Source: Burkholderiales bacterium (GTDB lineage Bacteria; Pseudomonadota; Gammaproteobacteria; Burkholderiales; Casimicrobiaceae). Taken from it: DNA of 59,214 nucleotides. Each line of letters starts with the position of its first letter. Within the stretch, counting starts at the first letter, position 1. Made by a program: the position numbers and the translations under genes. Where the stretch lies: contig JAICXH010000005.1 of the NCBI GenBank assembly GCA_025981645.1, positions 1 to 59,214 of the forward strand, written 5' to 3'. The notes beneath the pieces are model-generated. The model made no database searches. It was not told the origin of the DNA and saw nothing but the letters and a program-made list of their open reading frames with translations. Shown piece after piece: positions 12,684 to 20,998 of the stretch.

Positions 12684-13175
12684 CTACCCGGCGGCGACGA
12701 TCGCGGCGAGGCCGCCGAGCGCCTCGCGAACCGCTGCCTCCCGCACTGCGGCGCGGTCGCCGGGGAAGTGGCGCGTCGTCGTCATCGGCTTCCGGCCCGA
12801 TGCGGCGAACCCGAAACAGACGGTGCCGACCGGCTTGTCCGGCGTGCCGCCGTCGGGGCCGGCAACCCCGGTCACCGCCAGCGCGCACTGGGCGTGGCTC
12901 CTCCGCATCGCACCCTCGGCCATCTCGCGCGCGACCTGCTCCGACACCGCCCCGTGGGTCGCGAGCGTTTTCGGCAGGACGCCGAGCTCCTCGACTTTCG
13001 CCTCGTTCGAGTACGTGACGAACCCGCGCTCAAACCACGCGGAACTGCCTGAAATCGAGGTGATCGCCGCCGCGACGAGACCGCCCGTGCACGATTCGGC
13101 CGTCGCGCAGAGCCAGCCGCGCCCGCGCAGCGCTGCGCCGAGCCCGACCGCCAACGCGTGTTCGGGCGCCATCAT
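12684..13175 (-). CDS. pncC: Nicotinamide-nucleotide amidohydrolase (CinA C-terminal domain type)
   Basis: A 163-residue stand-alone CinA C-terminal domain. In characterised members this domain deamidates NMN to nicotinate mononucleotide in the pyridine-nucleotide cycle. Visible motifs are TAESCTGGLVAAAIT (catalytic Ser28), TYSNEAKVEELGV, GAVSEQVAREMAEGA and LAVTGVAGPDGGTPDKPVG. The N-terminal MoCF-like domain of full-length CinA is absent, as is common in proteobacteria. The ATG at 13175 overlaps the pgpA stop in ATGA, so translation is probably coupled. recA follows after 231 bp, a widespread arrangement. Confidence 0.93.
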   Translation of the reverse strand: MMAPEHALAVGLGAALRGRGWLCATAESCTGGLVAAAITSISGSSAWFERGFVTYSNEAKVEELGVLPKTLATHGAVSEQVAREMAEGAMRRSHAQCALAVTGVAGPDGGTPDKPVGTVCFGFAASGRKPMTTTRHFPGDRAAVREAAVREALGGLAAIVAAG

Positions 13176-13660
13176 CCGTCGCCGAGCAGTCGACGGCCGA
13201 TCGCGAACACCACCAACGCGTAGAGTGCCGCGAGGAGATCGTCGGCCATCACGCCGATGCCGTTCTTCAGCGCCGCGTCGACTTCGCGAATCGGCGGCGG
13301 CTTGACGATGTCGAAGAACCTGAACAGCACGAACGCCAGCACATCGCGCAGGGCACCGGGGCCGGTGAAGTACAGCACGAGCACAAACGCGGCGATCTCG
13401 TCGATGACGATGCTGCCGTGGTCGGCGACGCCGAGATCGCGCCCGGCGGCCTCGGCCGCCCACGCGCCGATGACGATCAGGCCGACGATCGCGACGAGCC
13501 ATCCTGCGTCGCTGGCGTGACCGCGCAGCCACCACGCAATCGGAAACGCGACCAGCGTCCCGACCGTCCCCGGCATCCTCGGCGCAAGTCCGGCGCCGAA
13601 GCCGAGGGCGACGAAATGCGCCGGATGGCGAATCAGGAACGATACGGTCGGCGCCGGCAT
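13172..13660 (-). CDS. pgpA: Phosphatidylglycerophosphatase A
   Basis: A 162-residue inner-membrane phosphatase that converts phosphatidylglycerophosphate to phosphatidylglycerol. Family motifs are LAPRMPGTVGTL, IVIDEIAAF, FRFFDIVKPPPIR and GIGVMADDLLAAL. Three or four hydrophobic segments (for example GWLVAIVGLIVIGAWAAEAA) span the membrane. The start is ATG 13660, 19 bp after the thiL stop; longer upstream reading has an Arg/Ser-rich out-of-frame character. It overlaps pncC by four bases. Confidence 0.95.
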   Translation of the reverse strand: MPAPTVSFLIRHPAHFVALGFGAGLAPRMPGTVGTLVAFPIAWWLRGHASDAGWLVAIVGLIVIGAWAAEAAGRDLGVADHGSIVIDEIAAFVLVLYFTGPGALRDVLAFVLFRFFDIVKPPPIREVDAALKNGIGVMADDLLAALYALVVFAIGRRLLGDG

Positions 13661-13679
13661 AGCGGTAGGTCTGCCCCGC

Positions 13680-14648
13680 TCAGCGAAAGTGGTCGAACGC
13701 ATCGGGCAGTGCCGCGAGCCGGCGCCCGCGTTCGTCGCGAACGACGATTCCCGGTTCGGCGATGATCTCGCCGATTGGCGTGAGCGGCACGCGCAGCGCG
13801 AGCGCGAGCGCCTCGATCGTCTCGCCTTTCGACGGCGGTACGGTGAAGAGGAGCTCGTAGTCGTCGCCACCGGCGAGCAGGCACTGCAGCGCACGTTCGC
13901 GGTCGCTGCCGCCGAGCCCCGCGCGGAGCGCCTTATTGCAGGGGATCGCCGCGAGCTTCACGATCGCGCCGACTTTCGACGCGGCGACGACGTGACCGAG
14001 ATCTCCGACGAGCCCGTCCGAGATATCGATCGCTGCCGATGCGATGTCGCGCAGCGCGACACCCAGCGCGACGCGCGGCTCGGGCAAGTCGAGGCGGTGC
14101 CCGAGCGATGCCAGCGAGTCGTCGTCGACCTCGATTGTGCCGTCGGCAACGGCGAGCGCCAGAGCAGCGTCGCCGAGCGAACCTGAGACGTAGACGCGAT
14201 CGCCGGGATTCGCGCCGGCGCGGGTGAGTGCCGAACCGGCAGGAAGCTCTCCGATTGCCGTGATGCAGAGGTTTCGCGGTCCGCGCGTGGTGTCGCCACC
14301 GATGAGCTCGACGTCGTACTGTCGCGCCAGCGCGTCGAAACCGGCCATGAACGCCTCGACCCACGCCTCGTCCGCGCGCGGCAGCGCTCCGGCGAGCAGA
14401 ACATAGCGTGGCAGCGCACCGACCGCGGCAAGATCCGAAAGGTTGACCGCGAGCGCCTTGTGTCCGAGGTTCCGAGGATCGGCATCGACGGCGAAATGGC
14501 GGCCCTCGACCAGCATGTCGACCGTCACCGCGTACTCCATTCCCGGCGTCGGCGCGAACACTGCGGCGTCATCACCGATGCCGACGCGTACATCGGCGCT
14601 GCGTGCGGCGCGCTGGAAGTAGCGCGCGATCAATTCGAATTCGTTCAC
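13680..14648 (-). CDS. thiL: Thiamine-monophosphate kinase
   Basis: ATP-dependent kinase that makes thiamine diphosphate from thiamine monophosphate, the last step of the pathway. The 322 residues begin VNEFELIARYF and carry the metal-binding GIGDDAAVF, DMLVEGRHF, GHKALAVNLSDLAAVGA, IGGDTTRGP and AIDISDGLVGDLGH motifs of the PurM-like fold. GTG 14648 is chosen because the family N-terminus begins there. The nusB stop lies 28 bp upstream. A nusB-thiL-pgpA order is common in proteobacteria. Confidence 0.95.
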   Translation of the reverse strand: MNEFELIARYFQRAARSADVRVGIGDDAAVFAPTPGMEYAVTVDMLVEGRHFAVDADPRNLGHKALAVNLSDLAAVGALPRYVLLAGALPRADEAWVEAFMAGFDALARQYDVELIGGDTTRGPRNLCITAIGELPAGSALTRAGANPGDRVYVSGSLGDAALALAVADGTIEVDDDSLASLGHRLDLPEPRVALGVALRDIASAAIDISDGLVGDLGHVVAASKVGAIVKLAAIPCNKALRAGLGGSDRERALQCLLAGGDDYELLFTVPPSKGETIEALALALRVPLTPIGEIIAEPGIVVRDERGRRLAALPDAFDHFR

Positions 14649-14676
14649 CGCCGGGAGCCCGCGTCGCGCGCCGCGC

Positions 14677-15120
14677 TCAGTCGCGACCGCCCGCGACGGT
14701 GAACTCGGCCGCGCGGAGCTCGGGGGCAAGCTTGTCGAGGACAGCGTTGACGAACCGGTAGCCGTCGGTCCCGCCGTAGGCCTTCGCGAGCTCGATCGCC
14801 TCGTCGATCACTGCACGCCAGGGAATGTCGGCGCGCTCGGCGAGCTCCCACGCGCCGATGACGAGCAGCGCGCGCTCGACCGGGGCAAGTTCGCCGGGCT
14901 TGCGGTCGAGCTTGGTCGCGACGAGGCCGAGCAGCGCGTCGTAGCCGGTAGTCACGCCACGCCAAAGCTCGCCGAAATAGTCCTGGTCCGCAAAGACCCA
15001 ACCGGGGCTCGTCGCGAGATCGGAGGCGATCTCGCCGTCGGCGTTCCCCGCGACCTGTCGCTGATAGAGACCTTGCAGCGCGAGCTCGCGGGCCCGCCTG
15101 CGCGCGCTCGCCGCGCTCAT
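14677..15120 (-). CDS. nusB: Transcription antitermination factor NusB
   Basis: A 147-residue all-helical protein that binds boxA RNA together with ribosomal protein S10 and promotes rRNA antitermination. Family features are SARRRARELALQGLYQ at the start, LAPVERALLVIGAWEL and RAVIDEAIELAKAYGG...RFVNAVLDKLA. The ATG at 15120 overlaps the ribH stop (ATGA), a widely conserved ribH-nusB coupling. Confidence 0.96.
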   Translation of the reverse strand: MSAASARRRARELALQGLYQRQVAGNADGEIASDLATSPGWVFADQDYFGELWRGVTTGYDALLGLVATKLDRKPGELAPVERALLVIGAWELAERADIPWRAVIDEAIELAKAYGGTDGYRFVNAVLDKLAPELRAAEFTVAGGRD

Positions 15121-15581
15121 CGCTCGCCGATCGCGCTTAGGAGGTTGGCGAGCTCGAGCGCCGCCATCGTCGCGTCGTACCCCTTGGCGTCCATCCGCGC
15201 CTCGGCCTGCGCGTCGGAGTCGCAGGTGAGGATCCCGTTGCCGATCGGAATGCCGAATTCGAGCTGCACGCTCGCGACGCCCGCCGCCGACTGCTCCGCG
15301 ACGATTTCGAAATGGAACGTCTCGCCGCGAATGACCGCCCCCAGCGCGACCAGCGCATTGAAGCGCCGGCTCTGCGCGAAGCGCTGCAGCGCCAGCGGGA
15401 TCTCGAGCGCGCCGGCGACCGTCACGAGCGTCACGTCGCCGTCGGCCACGCCGGCCTCGGAAAGCGCCCGGAGCGCCCCCCCGACGAGACCCGCACCGAT
15501 CGGCGAATTGAAGCGCGACTGGACGATCGCCACCCGCCGCCCCTTCCCGGAAGAGTCGGGTGCAATGCGCTCGATCGGCAT
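15117..15581 (-). CDS. ribH: 6,7-dimethyl-8-ribityllumazine synthase
   Basis: Condenses 5-amino-6-ribitylaminouracil with dihydroxybutanone phosphate in riboflavin synthesis. The 154 residues carry VAIVQSRFNSPIGAGLVGGA, VTVAGALEIPLALQRFA, LVALGAVIRGETFHFEIVAE (with the catalytic His) and PIGNGILTCDSDAQAEARM. The ATG at 15581 shares one base with the ribB stop (TAATG). The partner genes ribD and ribE are about 10 kb away. Confidence 0.97.
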   Translation of the reverse strand: MPIERIAPDSSGKGRRVAIVQSRFNSPIGAGLVGGALRALSEAGVADGDVTLVTVAGALEIPLALQRFAQSRRFNALVALGAVIRGETFHFEIVAEQSAAGVASVQLEFGIPIGNGILTCDSDAQAEARMDAKGYDATMAALELANLLSAIGER

Positions 15582-16687
15582 TACGATGCCTGCCGCGCGG
15601 GTGGAGCCTCGTCGTAGCCGGTCACTTCGAGATCGAATCCGGCCATGCTCGGCATCCTGCGCTGCCGCGCGAGAATGCGCATCCTGCCGACGTGCAGGTC
15701 GCGCAGGATCTGCGCGCCGATGCCGTAGTTGCGCAGATCCAACTTCGCCACCTGGGTAGGCTCGCCACCGATTGCCCGGCGTCGCAGCTCCTGTGCGCTC
15801 TCGGCGCGGTGCAGGAGCACGATCACGCCGCGGCCCGCGGCGGCGATCGCGCGCTGCGCCTCGGCAACGCTCCACGAGTGCGACGCGCTCCCGGTCTCGA
15901 GCAGGTCGACGACCGACAAGGGCTCGTGCACACGCACGAGCGTCTCGACGTCGGGCGAGATCGGGCCACGCACCAGCGCGAGATGCGTTGCGTCGGACAG
16001 CTTGTCGCGGTAGACGACGAGCCTGAACGGCCCGGCCGGCGTGGCGATCGGCCGCTCGGCCAGTCGCTCGACGAGCTTCTCGGTGCGGCTCCGATAGTGA
16101 ATGACGTCGACGATCGAGCCGATCCTGAGCTGGTGCCGCTCCGCGAAGCGCTCGAGATCGGGCAGGCGCGCCATGGTTCCGTCGTCATTCATGATCTCGC
16201 ACAACACCGCCGAGTCCGACCGGCCAGCGAGGCGCACGAGGTCGCAGCACGCTTCGGTGTGCCCGGCGCGCGCGAGAACCCCTCCCGCCTGCGCGACCAG
16301 CGGAAACACGTGCCCTGGCTGGACGATGTCCTCGGGGCTCGCGTCGGAGGCCGCGGCGACGGCGATCGTATTTGCGCGGTCGGCCGCCGAGATTCCGGTC
16401 GTGACGCCGTGCGCCGCCTCGATCGACACGGTGAAATTGGTGCCGTGCACCGAGCGGTTCACCGCACTCATCGGCGCGAGCTGCAGCCTGCGCGCGCGCT
16501 CCTCGGTGATCGGCATGCAGACGAGGCCGCGCCCGTAGCGCGCCATGAAGTTGATCGCCTCGGGGGTCACGGCATCGGCGGCGAGGACGAGATCGCCCTC
16601 GTTTTCACGGTCCTCCTCGTCGACGAGGATGACCATGCGGCCAGCCTTGATCTCGGCGACGATGTCGGCAACGGGTGCGATCGGCAT
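15581..16687 (-). CDS. ribB: DHBP synthase with degenerate GTP cyclohydrolase II half (RibBX type)
   Basis: A 368-residue, two-domain protein. The N-terminal 200 residues are an intact 3,4-dihydroxy-2-butanone-4-phosphate synthase (LVDEEDRENEGDLVLAAD, RYGRGLVCMPIT, SVHGTNFTVSIEAAHGVTTG, ARAGHTEACCDLVRLAG). The C-terminal 160 residues align with RibA, but the zinc-binding region normally reading VRVHSECLTGD with further cysteines is VRVHEPLSVVDLLETG here, with no cysteines, and the EGRGIGL segment is missing. It should therefore not have GTP cyclohydrolase II activity. Such hybrids have been described in proteobacteria and called RibBX. The residual domain may be structural or regulatory. It begins 21 bp after the TetR gene and overlaps ribH by one base. 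Confidence 0.93.
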   Translation of the reverse strand: MPIAPVADIVAEIKAGRMVILVDEEDRENEGDLVLAADAVTPEAINFMARYGRGLVCMPITEERARRLQLAPMSAVNRSVHGTNFTVSIEAAHGVTTGISAADRANTIAVAAASDASPEDIVQPGHVFPLVAQAGGVLARAGHTEACCDLVRLAGRSDSAVLCEIMNDDGTMARLPDLERFAERHQLRIGSIVDVIHYRSRTEKLVERLAERPIATPAGPFRLVVYRDKLSDATHLALVRGPISPDVETLVRVHEPLSVVDLLETGSASHSWSVAEAQRAIAAAGRGVIVLLHRAESAQELRRRAIGGEPTQVAKLDLRNYGIGAQILRDLHVGRMRILARQRRMPSMAGFDLEVTGYDEAPPARQAS

Positions 16688-16708
16688 GCGCAGAATCTTA
16701 CCGTATCG

Positions 16709-17365
16709 TCACCATGCGTTGTCGCCGGCCTGCGCGCCGTGTCCCGGGGCAGGCGACGCCGGCCGCAGTTCGCCGCCCGCAGCGCGCGCGCCGAAGCCGC
16801 ACCATAGTGTGCGCATCCCGCTCGCGATGTCCTGCGGCCTGCCGAGCTGCGCGAGGCCGACGAGGAGCGCGAGGCTCTGCCAGAGCAGCGCGAGCGCGCT
16901 CGCGGCATCGTGCATGCCGTCGCTGCGCGCGAGGCGATCCGCAGCGATCGCCGCGAAGCCTGCGGACCGCAGACGCGCGCCGTCGTCGTTGGCCGCGTGC
17001 CCGCTGCGGCCTCGCGCGCGGTGGCAATGCGCGGCGAGCGCGATGAACAGCGGATGATCGGCGAGCCAGGAGAGCGCCCGCTCGGGGACGTCCTCGATGC
17101 GCGGCGGCGACTCCCGATCGACAACCCCGGCGAGCGCGCCGAAGAACGCCTCGACCTGGCGCTCGTGCACCGCCAGCATCAGGCGCTCCTTGCTCGCGAA
17201 GTAGAGGTAGACCGTTCCTTTCGCAAGCCCGGCGGCGCGGGCGACCTCGGACACGCTGGGGGCCGTCGTCGGATCGGCATCGAACAGCCGCTCCGCGGCG
17301 TCGAGTAGCGCCTCGCGCCGGGCTCGCTTGCTCTCTCGATCGACCGCCCGCTGTTGCGCAGCCAT
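16709..17365 (-). CDS. TetR/AcrR family transcriptional regulator
   Basis: A 218-residue repressor-like protein. The N-terminal helix-turn-helix spans roughly residues 15-60 (RREALLDAAERLFDADPTTA, VSEVARAAGLAKGTVYLYFA, KERLMLAVHE), and the C-terminal helices would bind an unknown ligand. ATG 17365 begins eight bases after the esterase gene stop. A longer in-frame extension upstream lies inside the esterase gene and is unlikely. Its position suggests it controls the gcdH-to-esterase group. The adjoining C-terminal segment is rich in Ala/Gly. Confidence 0.88.
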   Translation of the reverse strand: MAAQQRAVDRESKRARREALLDAAERLFDADPTTAPSVSEVARAAGLAKGTVYLYFASKERLMLAVHERQVEAFFGALAGVVDRESPPRIEDVPERALSWLADHPLFIALAAHCHRARGRSGHAANDDGARLRSAGFAAIAADRLARSDGMHDAASALALLWQSLALLVGLAQLGRPQDIASGMRTLWCGFGARAAGGELRPASPAPGHGAQAGDNAW

Positions 17366-17373
17366 CTTCGCTG

Positions 17374-18240
17374 TCAACGCGGGAACAGCGCCAGTGTCGT
17401 GCGGGTGAGCGCGCTCTCGGGGTCGCGGTAGTCGAGCGCCATCGAGAAGTGATGCCGTCCTGGATTCAGGACCGGAGCGGCGATCCGCGCGCCGCGGCTC
17501 GCCGACCACGCCGCATGGAGCAGCCCGGCCTGGCGCAGGTACTCGCTGGTTTCGTCGGCGCCGACGACGATCGCGAGCGGTACGTCGGCGATCGGCGCGT
17601 AGTTGACCGGAGACATTCGCCGCGCCTCGTCGGCATCGAGCCGGAGGTCGGCATTGATCGACGTCAGCGTCAGCGGCGCGAGGTCGTGGAGCCCCGACAC
17701 CGTGACGGCGCCGGTGAACGGCGTACGCTCAATGCCGAACAGGCGCCAATCGGTCGCGAACATCATCGCGGCCAGATGCCCGCCGGCGGAGTGCCCGGCG
17801 ATCACCCGCGGCGCGGGTGCACCGTGCTGGGCGCCGTAGCGCTCGAGCCAGCGGACCGCGTGCCGGCACTGCTCGACAATCGTCGCAATCGTCACGCCCG
17901 GACACAGGTCGTAGTCGATGACCGCGACCGCGTAGCCGGCGGCGACGAACGCCGGGGCCACGAAGGCATGGTCCCTCTTGTCCATGCCACGCCAGTAGCC
18001 GCCGTGGATGAACATCAGCGTGCCGCGCGCCGGTTGCGTGGGCAGGAAGAGATCGAGGGTTTCGCGGTAGCCGGCACCGAAGCGCAGGTCGATCGCGGGA
18101 TTGAGCGCTTCGCTCGCGCGTTTCGAGCACGACGCGAACTCGGCGAGCCACGCATCGTGGTCCGGCACCGCGCCGCGGTTGTCGTAGCCGCGTTCCGCCT
18201 CGTCGCGGGTCGCCGGACCGGCGCCGATCGTCCTATCCAT
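17374..18240 (-). CDS. Alpha/beta-hydrolase, kynurenine-formamidase/esterase-like
   Basis: A 288-residue hydrolase. It has the oxyanion-hole HGGYWRGMDK, the nucleophile elbow IAGHSAGGHLAAMM (catalytic Ser) and a C-terminal GRHHFSM histidine; GADETSEY is the probable acid region. Family members include arylformamidases (tryptophan degradation) and carbohydrate or carboxyl esterases. The association with a GST-zeta isomerase, an FAA hydrolase and glutaryl-CoA dehydrogenase fits an aromatic catabolic role, but no kynA or kynU is present. It begins 29 bp after the FAA hydrolase gene and is followed closely by tetR. Confidence 0.85.
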   Translation of the reverse strand: MDRTIGAGPATRDEAERGYDNRGAVPDHDAWLAEFASCSKRASEALNPAIDLRFGAGYRETLDLFLPTQPARGTLMFIHGGYWRGMDKRDHAFVAPAFVAAGYAVAVIDYDLCPGVTIATIVEQCRHAVRWLERYGAQHGAPAPRVIAGHSAGGHLAAMMFATDWRLFGIERTPFTGAVTVSGLHDLAPLTLTSINADLRLDADEARRMSPVNYAPIADVPLAIVVGADETSEYLRQAGLLHAAWSASRGARIAAPVLNPGRHHFSMALDYRDPESALTRTTLALFPR

Positions 18241-18269
18241 CGAACTCGACCCGGATGCCGAGACCGCGC

Positions 18270-18977
18270 TTAGTTGGCCGCGACGATCTCGATCGCGAGC
18301 GGCGTGAGGCCGGCAATGCGGCCGTCGAGCCGGTCACCCACCTTGACCGCACCGACCCCGGCAGGCGTGCCGGTGAAGACGAGGTCGCCGGCCTCGAGCC
18401 GGTAGAGCTGCGACAGGAAGGCGAGCGTGTGCGGCACGTCCCAGATCATGTCGGAGAGATCGCCACGCTGGCGCGGCGCGCCATTCACGTCGAGCTCGAT
18501 CGCCCCGCTTGCGAGCGCGCCGGTGTCGGTCGCGCGATGCAGCGGCGCGATCGGCGCCGCCTGCGCGAACGACTTGCCGATGTCCCACGGGCGCTTCTTC
18601 TCGCGCATGTCGTTCTGCAGGTCGCGCCGGGTCATGTCGAGCCCGACCGCGTAGCCGAAGATCACCGAAAGTGCACGCTCGGGAGTGAGATGCACGCCGG
18701 ACGCGCCGATCGCGACGACGAGCTCGATCTCGTGGTGGTAGTTGGACGTCGCCATCGGGTAGTGCACCCGTCCGACCCCCGGAGGCGTCACCACGACGAT
18801 CGCATCGGGAAACTTCGTGAAGAAGAATGGCGGCTCCTTCGAAGCATCGCCTCCCATCTCCTTCGCGTGGTCGGCATAGTTGCGGCCGACGCAGTAGATG
18901 TGTCGAACCGGGAACAGCAGGTTGCTGCCGGCGACCGGGACGGCTGGCGCCTCGCCGGGGGCAATTGCATAGGGCAT
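18270..18977 (-). CDS. Fumarylacetoacetate-hydrolase family protein (fumarylpyruvate hydrolase-like)
   Basis: A 235-residue FAH-domain enzyme. The start FPVRHIYCVGRNYADHAKEM and FFFTKFPDAIV are typical of the fumarylpyruvate hydrolase (NagK) subgroup. Metal ligands are seen in YHHEIELVVAIG (two Glu) and YAVGLDMTRRDLQ (Asp). In the gentisate pathway this enzyme releases fumarate and pyruvate. Its partner isomerase lies immediately upstream (13-bp gap), matching the nagK-nagL pairing, although gentisate dioxygenase is not in the window. The ATG at 18977 has GGAG seven bases upstream. Confidence 0.9.
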   Translation of the reverse strand: MPYAIAPGEAPAVPVAGSNLLFPVRHIYCVGRNYADHAKEMGGDASKEPPFFFTKFPDAIVVVTPPGVGRVHYPMATSNYHHEIELVVAIGASGVHLTPERALSVIFGYAVGLDMTRRDLQNDMREKKRPWDIGKSFAQAAPIAPLHRATDTGALASGAIELDVNGAPRQRGDLSDMIWDVPHTLAFLSQLYRLEAGDLVFTGTPAGVGAVKVGDRLDGRIAGLTPLAIEIVAAN

Positions 18978-18990
18978 CAGATCACTCCAT

Positions 18991-19635
18991 TCATTCGGCG
19001 TCGGGTTGTCGTGCGGGCGCGGCTTGCGCGAAGGCGGGCAGCGCGCAGCAGGCGGCGTCGATTCGCATCAACGTCGGGTACGGCGACAGGTCGATGGCGA
19101 AGCGGCGCGCGTTCGCCACCTGCGGGACGAGGCAGATGTCGGCGAGCGTCGGCGTATCGCCGTGGCAACAGCGCCCGGTCTCGCGCTCGCGCGCGAGCCG
19201 TTTCTCCAGCGCCTCGAAGCCTACGTCGATCCAGTACCGGTACCAGCCGTCCTTCTGCTCGTTCGACACGCCGAGCGTACCGACGAGGTAATTCAGCACG
19301 CGCAGGTTGTTCAACGGGTGGATTTCGCAGGCGATCGACAGCGCGAGCGAGCGCACCCGCGCACGCGCGACCGGATCGGCAGGCAGCAGCGCAGGCTGCG
19401 GGTACGTCTCGTCGAGGTATTCGATGATCGCGAGCGACTGCGTGAGCACGCTGCCGTCGTCGAGCGCCAGCGCGGGGACGAGCCCTTGGGGATTGAGCGC
19501 GAGGTAGTCCTGCGCGCGCTGGTTGCCCATCCGCAGGTGGACGAAGCTGCGCTCGTCGGCCCGGATCCCCTTAAGCTCCAGCGCGATGCGGACGCGATAG
19601 GCGGCTGACGACCGGAAGTAATCGTAGAGCTTCAT
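18991..19635 (-). CDS. maiA: Maleylacetoacetate/maleylpyruvate isomerase (GST zeta)
   Basis: A 214-residue zeta-class glutathione transferase. The N-terminal thioredoxin-like domain begins MKLYDYFRSSAAYRVRIALE, with the SSxxxR motif in which Ser contacts glutathione; the usual Cys is Ala. NPQGLVPALALDDG and TQSLAIIEYLDE complete the GSH site. CEIHPLNNLRVLNYL in the helical domain is a zeta-class hallmark. It isomerises a cis ring-cleavage product (maleylpyruvate or maleylacetoacetate) to the trans form, which the neighbouring FAA hydrolase would cleave. It sits 16 bp after gcdH. Confidence 0.9.
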   Translation of the reverse strand: MKLYDYFRSSAAYRVRIALELKGIRADERSFVHLRMGNQRAQDYLALNPQGLVPALALDDGSVLTQSLAIIEYLDETYPQPALLPADPVARARVRSLALSIACEIHPLNNLRVLNYLVGTLGVSNEQKDGWYRYWIDVGFEALEKRLARERETGRCCHGDTPTLADICLVPQVANARRFAIDLSPYPTLMRIDAACCALPAFAQAAPARQPDAE

Positions 19636-19651
19636 CCGCTTCGCGCCGCGC

Positions 19652-20848
19652 TCAGAACGCCGAGATGCCGGTCTGCGCGCGTCCGAGGATCAGCGCATGG
19701 ATGTCCTGCGTTCCCTCGTAGGTATTGACCGTCTCGAGGTTCAGCAGGTGGCGGATCACGCCGAACTCGTCGACGATGCCGTTCCCGCCGTGCATGTCGC
19801 GCGCCATTCGCGCGACCTCGAGCGCCTTGGCGCAGGAGTTGCGCTTCATGATCGACGTGACCTCGGGCGCAGCGATGCCGGCGTCGCGCATGCGGCCGAG
19901 CCGCAGGCAGCCCTGCAGGCCGAGCGCAATCTCGGTCTGCATGTCGGCGAGTTTCTTCTGGATGAGCTGGTTCGCGGCGAGCGGGCGCCCGAACTGCCGG
20001 CGGTCGAGCGTGTACTGGCGCGCCGCGTACCAGCAGAACTCCGCCGCTCCGAGCGCACCCCAGGCGATGCCGTAGCGCGCGTTGTCGAGGCAGCCCATCG
20101 GACCCTTGAGCCCGCTGACGTTCGGCAGCAGGTTTGCGGCCGGAACGATCACGTCGTCCATCACGATCTCGCCGGTGATCGACGCCCGCAGCGAGAACTT
20201 GCCCTCGATCTTCGGTGCCGAGAGTCCCTTCATCCCCTTCTCGAGGATGAAGCCGCGCACCACGCCGTCGTGCTTCGCCCAGACGACGAACACGTCGGCG
20301 ATCGGCGCGTTCGAGATCCATGTCTTCGCACCGCGCAGCCTGAAGCCGCCGTCGACCGTGTCGGCGCGCGTCTCCATCGACCCTGGATCGGAGCCATGGT
20401 TGGGCTCGGTGAGGCCGAAGCAGCCGATCGCTTCGCCGGTGGCGAGCCGCGGAAGGTAGCGCTTCCGCTGCGCTTCGCTGCCGTAGGCGTAGATCGGATA
20501 CATCACGAGCGAGCTCTGCACGCTCATCATCGACCGGTAGCCCGAATCGACGCGCTCGATCTCGCGTGCGATCAACCCGTAGCAGACGTAGTTGAGGCCG
20601 GCGCCGCCATGCTCCTGCGGCAAAGTTGCGCCGAGGAGACCGAGCTCGCCCATCTCGCGAAAGATCGACCGATCGGTGGTCTCGTGGCGGAATGCGTCAC
20701 GTATGCGCGGCTGCAGCCTGTCCTGCGCATACGCATGCGCCGAGTCCCTCACGATGCGCTCGTCTTCGGCCAACTGCAGGTCCAGCAGCAGCGGGTCGTC
20801 CCACTTGAACGAAGGCTTCGTCGTGGGCGGACGTTCGGGAGCGTTCAT
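19652..20848 (-). CDS. gcdH: Glutaryl-CoA dehydrogenase
   Basis: FAD-dependent acyl-CoA dehydrogenase (398 residues) that oxidises and decarboxylates glutaryl-CoA to crotonyl-CoA in lysine, tryptophan and benzoyl-CoA breakdown. Hallmarks are [20 protein letters not shown] at the start, [39 protein letters not shown] and the catalytic base in [23 protein letters not shown] 20848 is preferred by family length; ATG 20890 would add 14 residues. It is the first gene of the catabolic run, divergent from the pseudopilin operon. Confidence 0.93.
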   Translation of the reverse strand: MNAPERPPTTKPSFKWDDPLLLDLQLAEDERIVRDSAHAYAQDRLQPRIRDAFRHETTDRSIFREMGELGLLGATLPQEHGGAGLNYVCYGLIAREIERVDSGYRSMMSVQSSLVMYPIYAYGSEAQRKRYLPRLATGEAIGCFGLTEPNHGSDPGSMETRADTVDGGFRLRGAKTWISNAPIADVFVVWAKHDGVVRGFILEKGMKGLSAPKIEGKFSLRASITGEIVMDDVIVPAANLLPNVSGLKGPMGCLDNARYGIAWGALGAAEFCWYAARQYTLDRRQFGRPLAANQLIQKKLADMQTEIALGLQGCLRLGRMRDAGIAAPEVTSIMKRNSCAKALEVARMARDMHGGNGIVDEFGVIRHLLNLETVNTYEGTQDIHALILGRAQTGISAF

Positions 20849-20998
20849 CGGAGCGGACGGGAAACCGTGTCGGATCGGCAGGACGGTCATTATCGTCGGT
20901 GCCGTTGCAATCGTCCATCCGACCTAGCACGAGCGGCCGATCGCGCCGGCCCTCGTGCCACGGCACGCTGCAAGCCGATGGATCGGGAGGCGATCACG

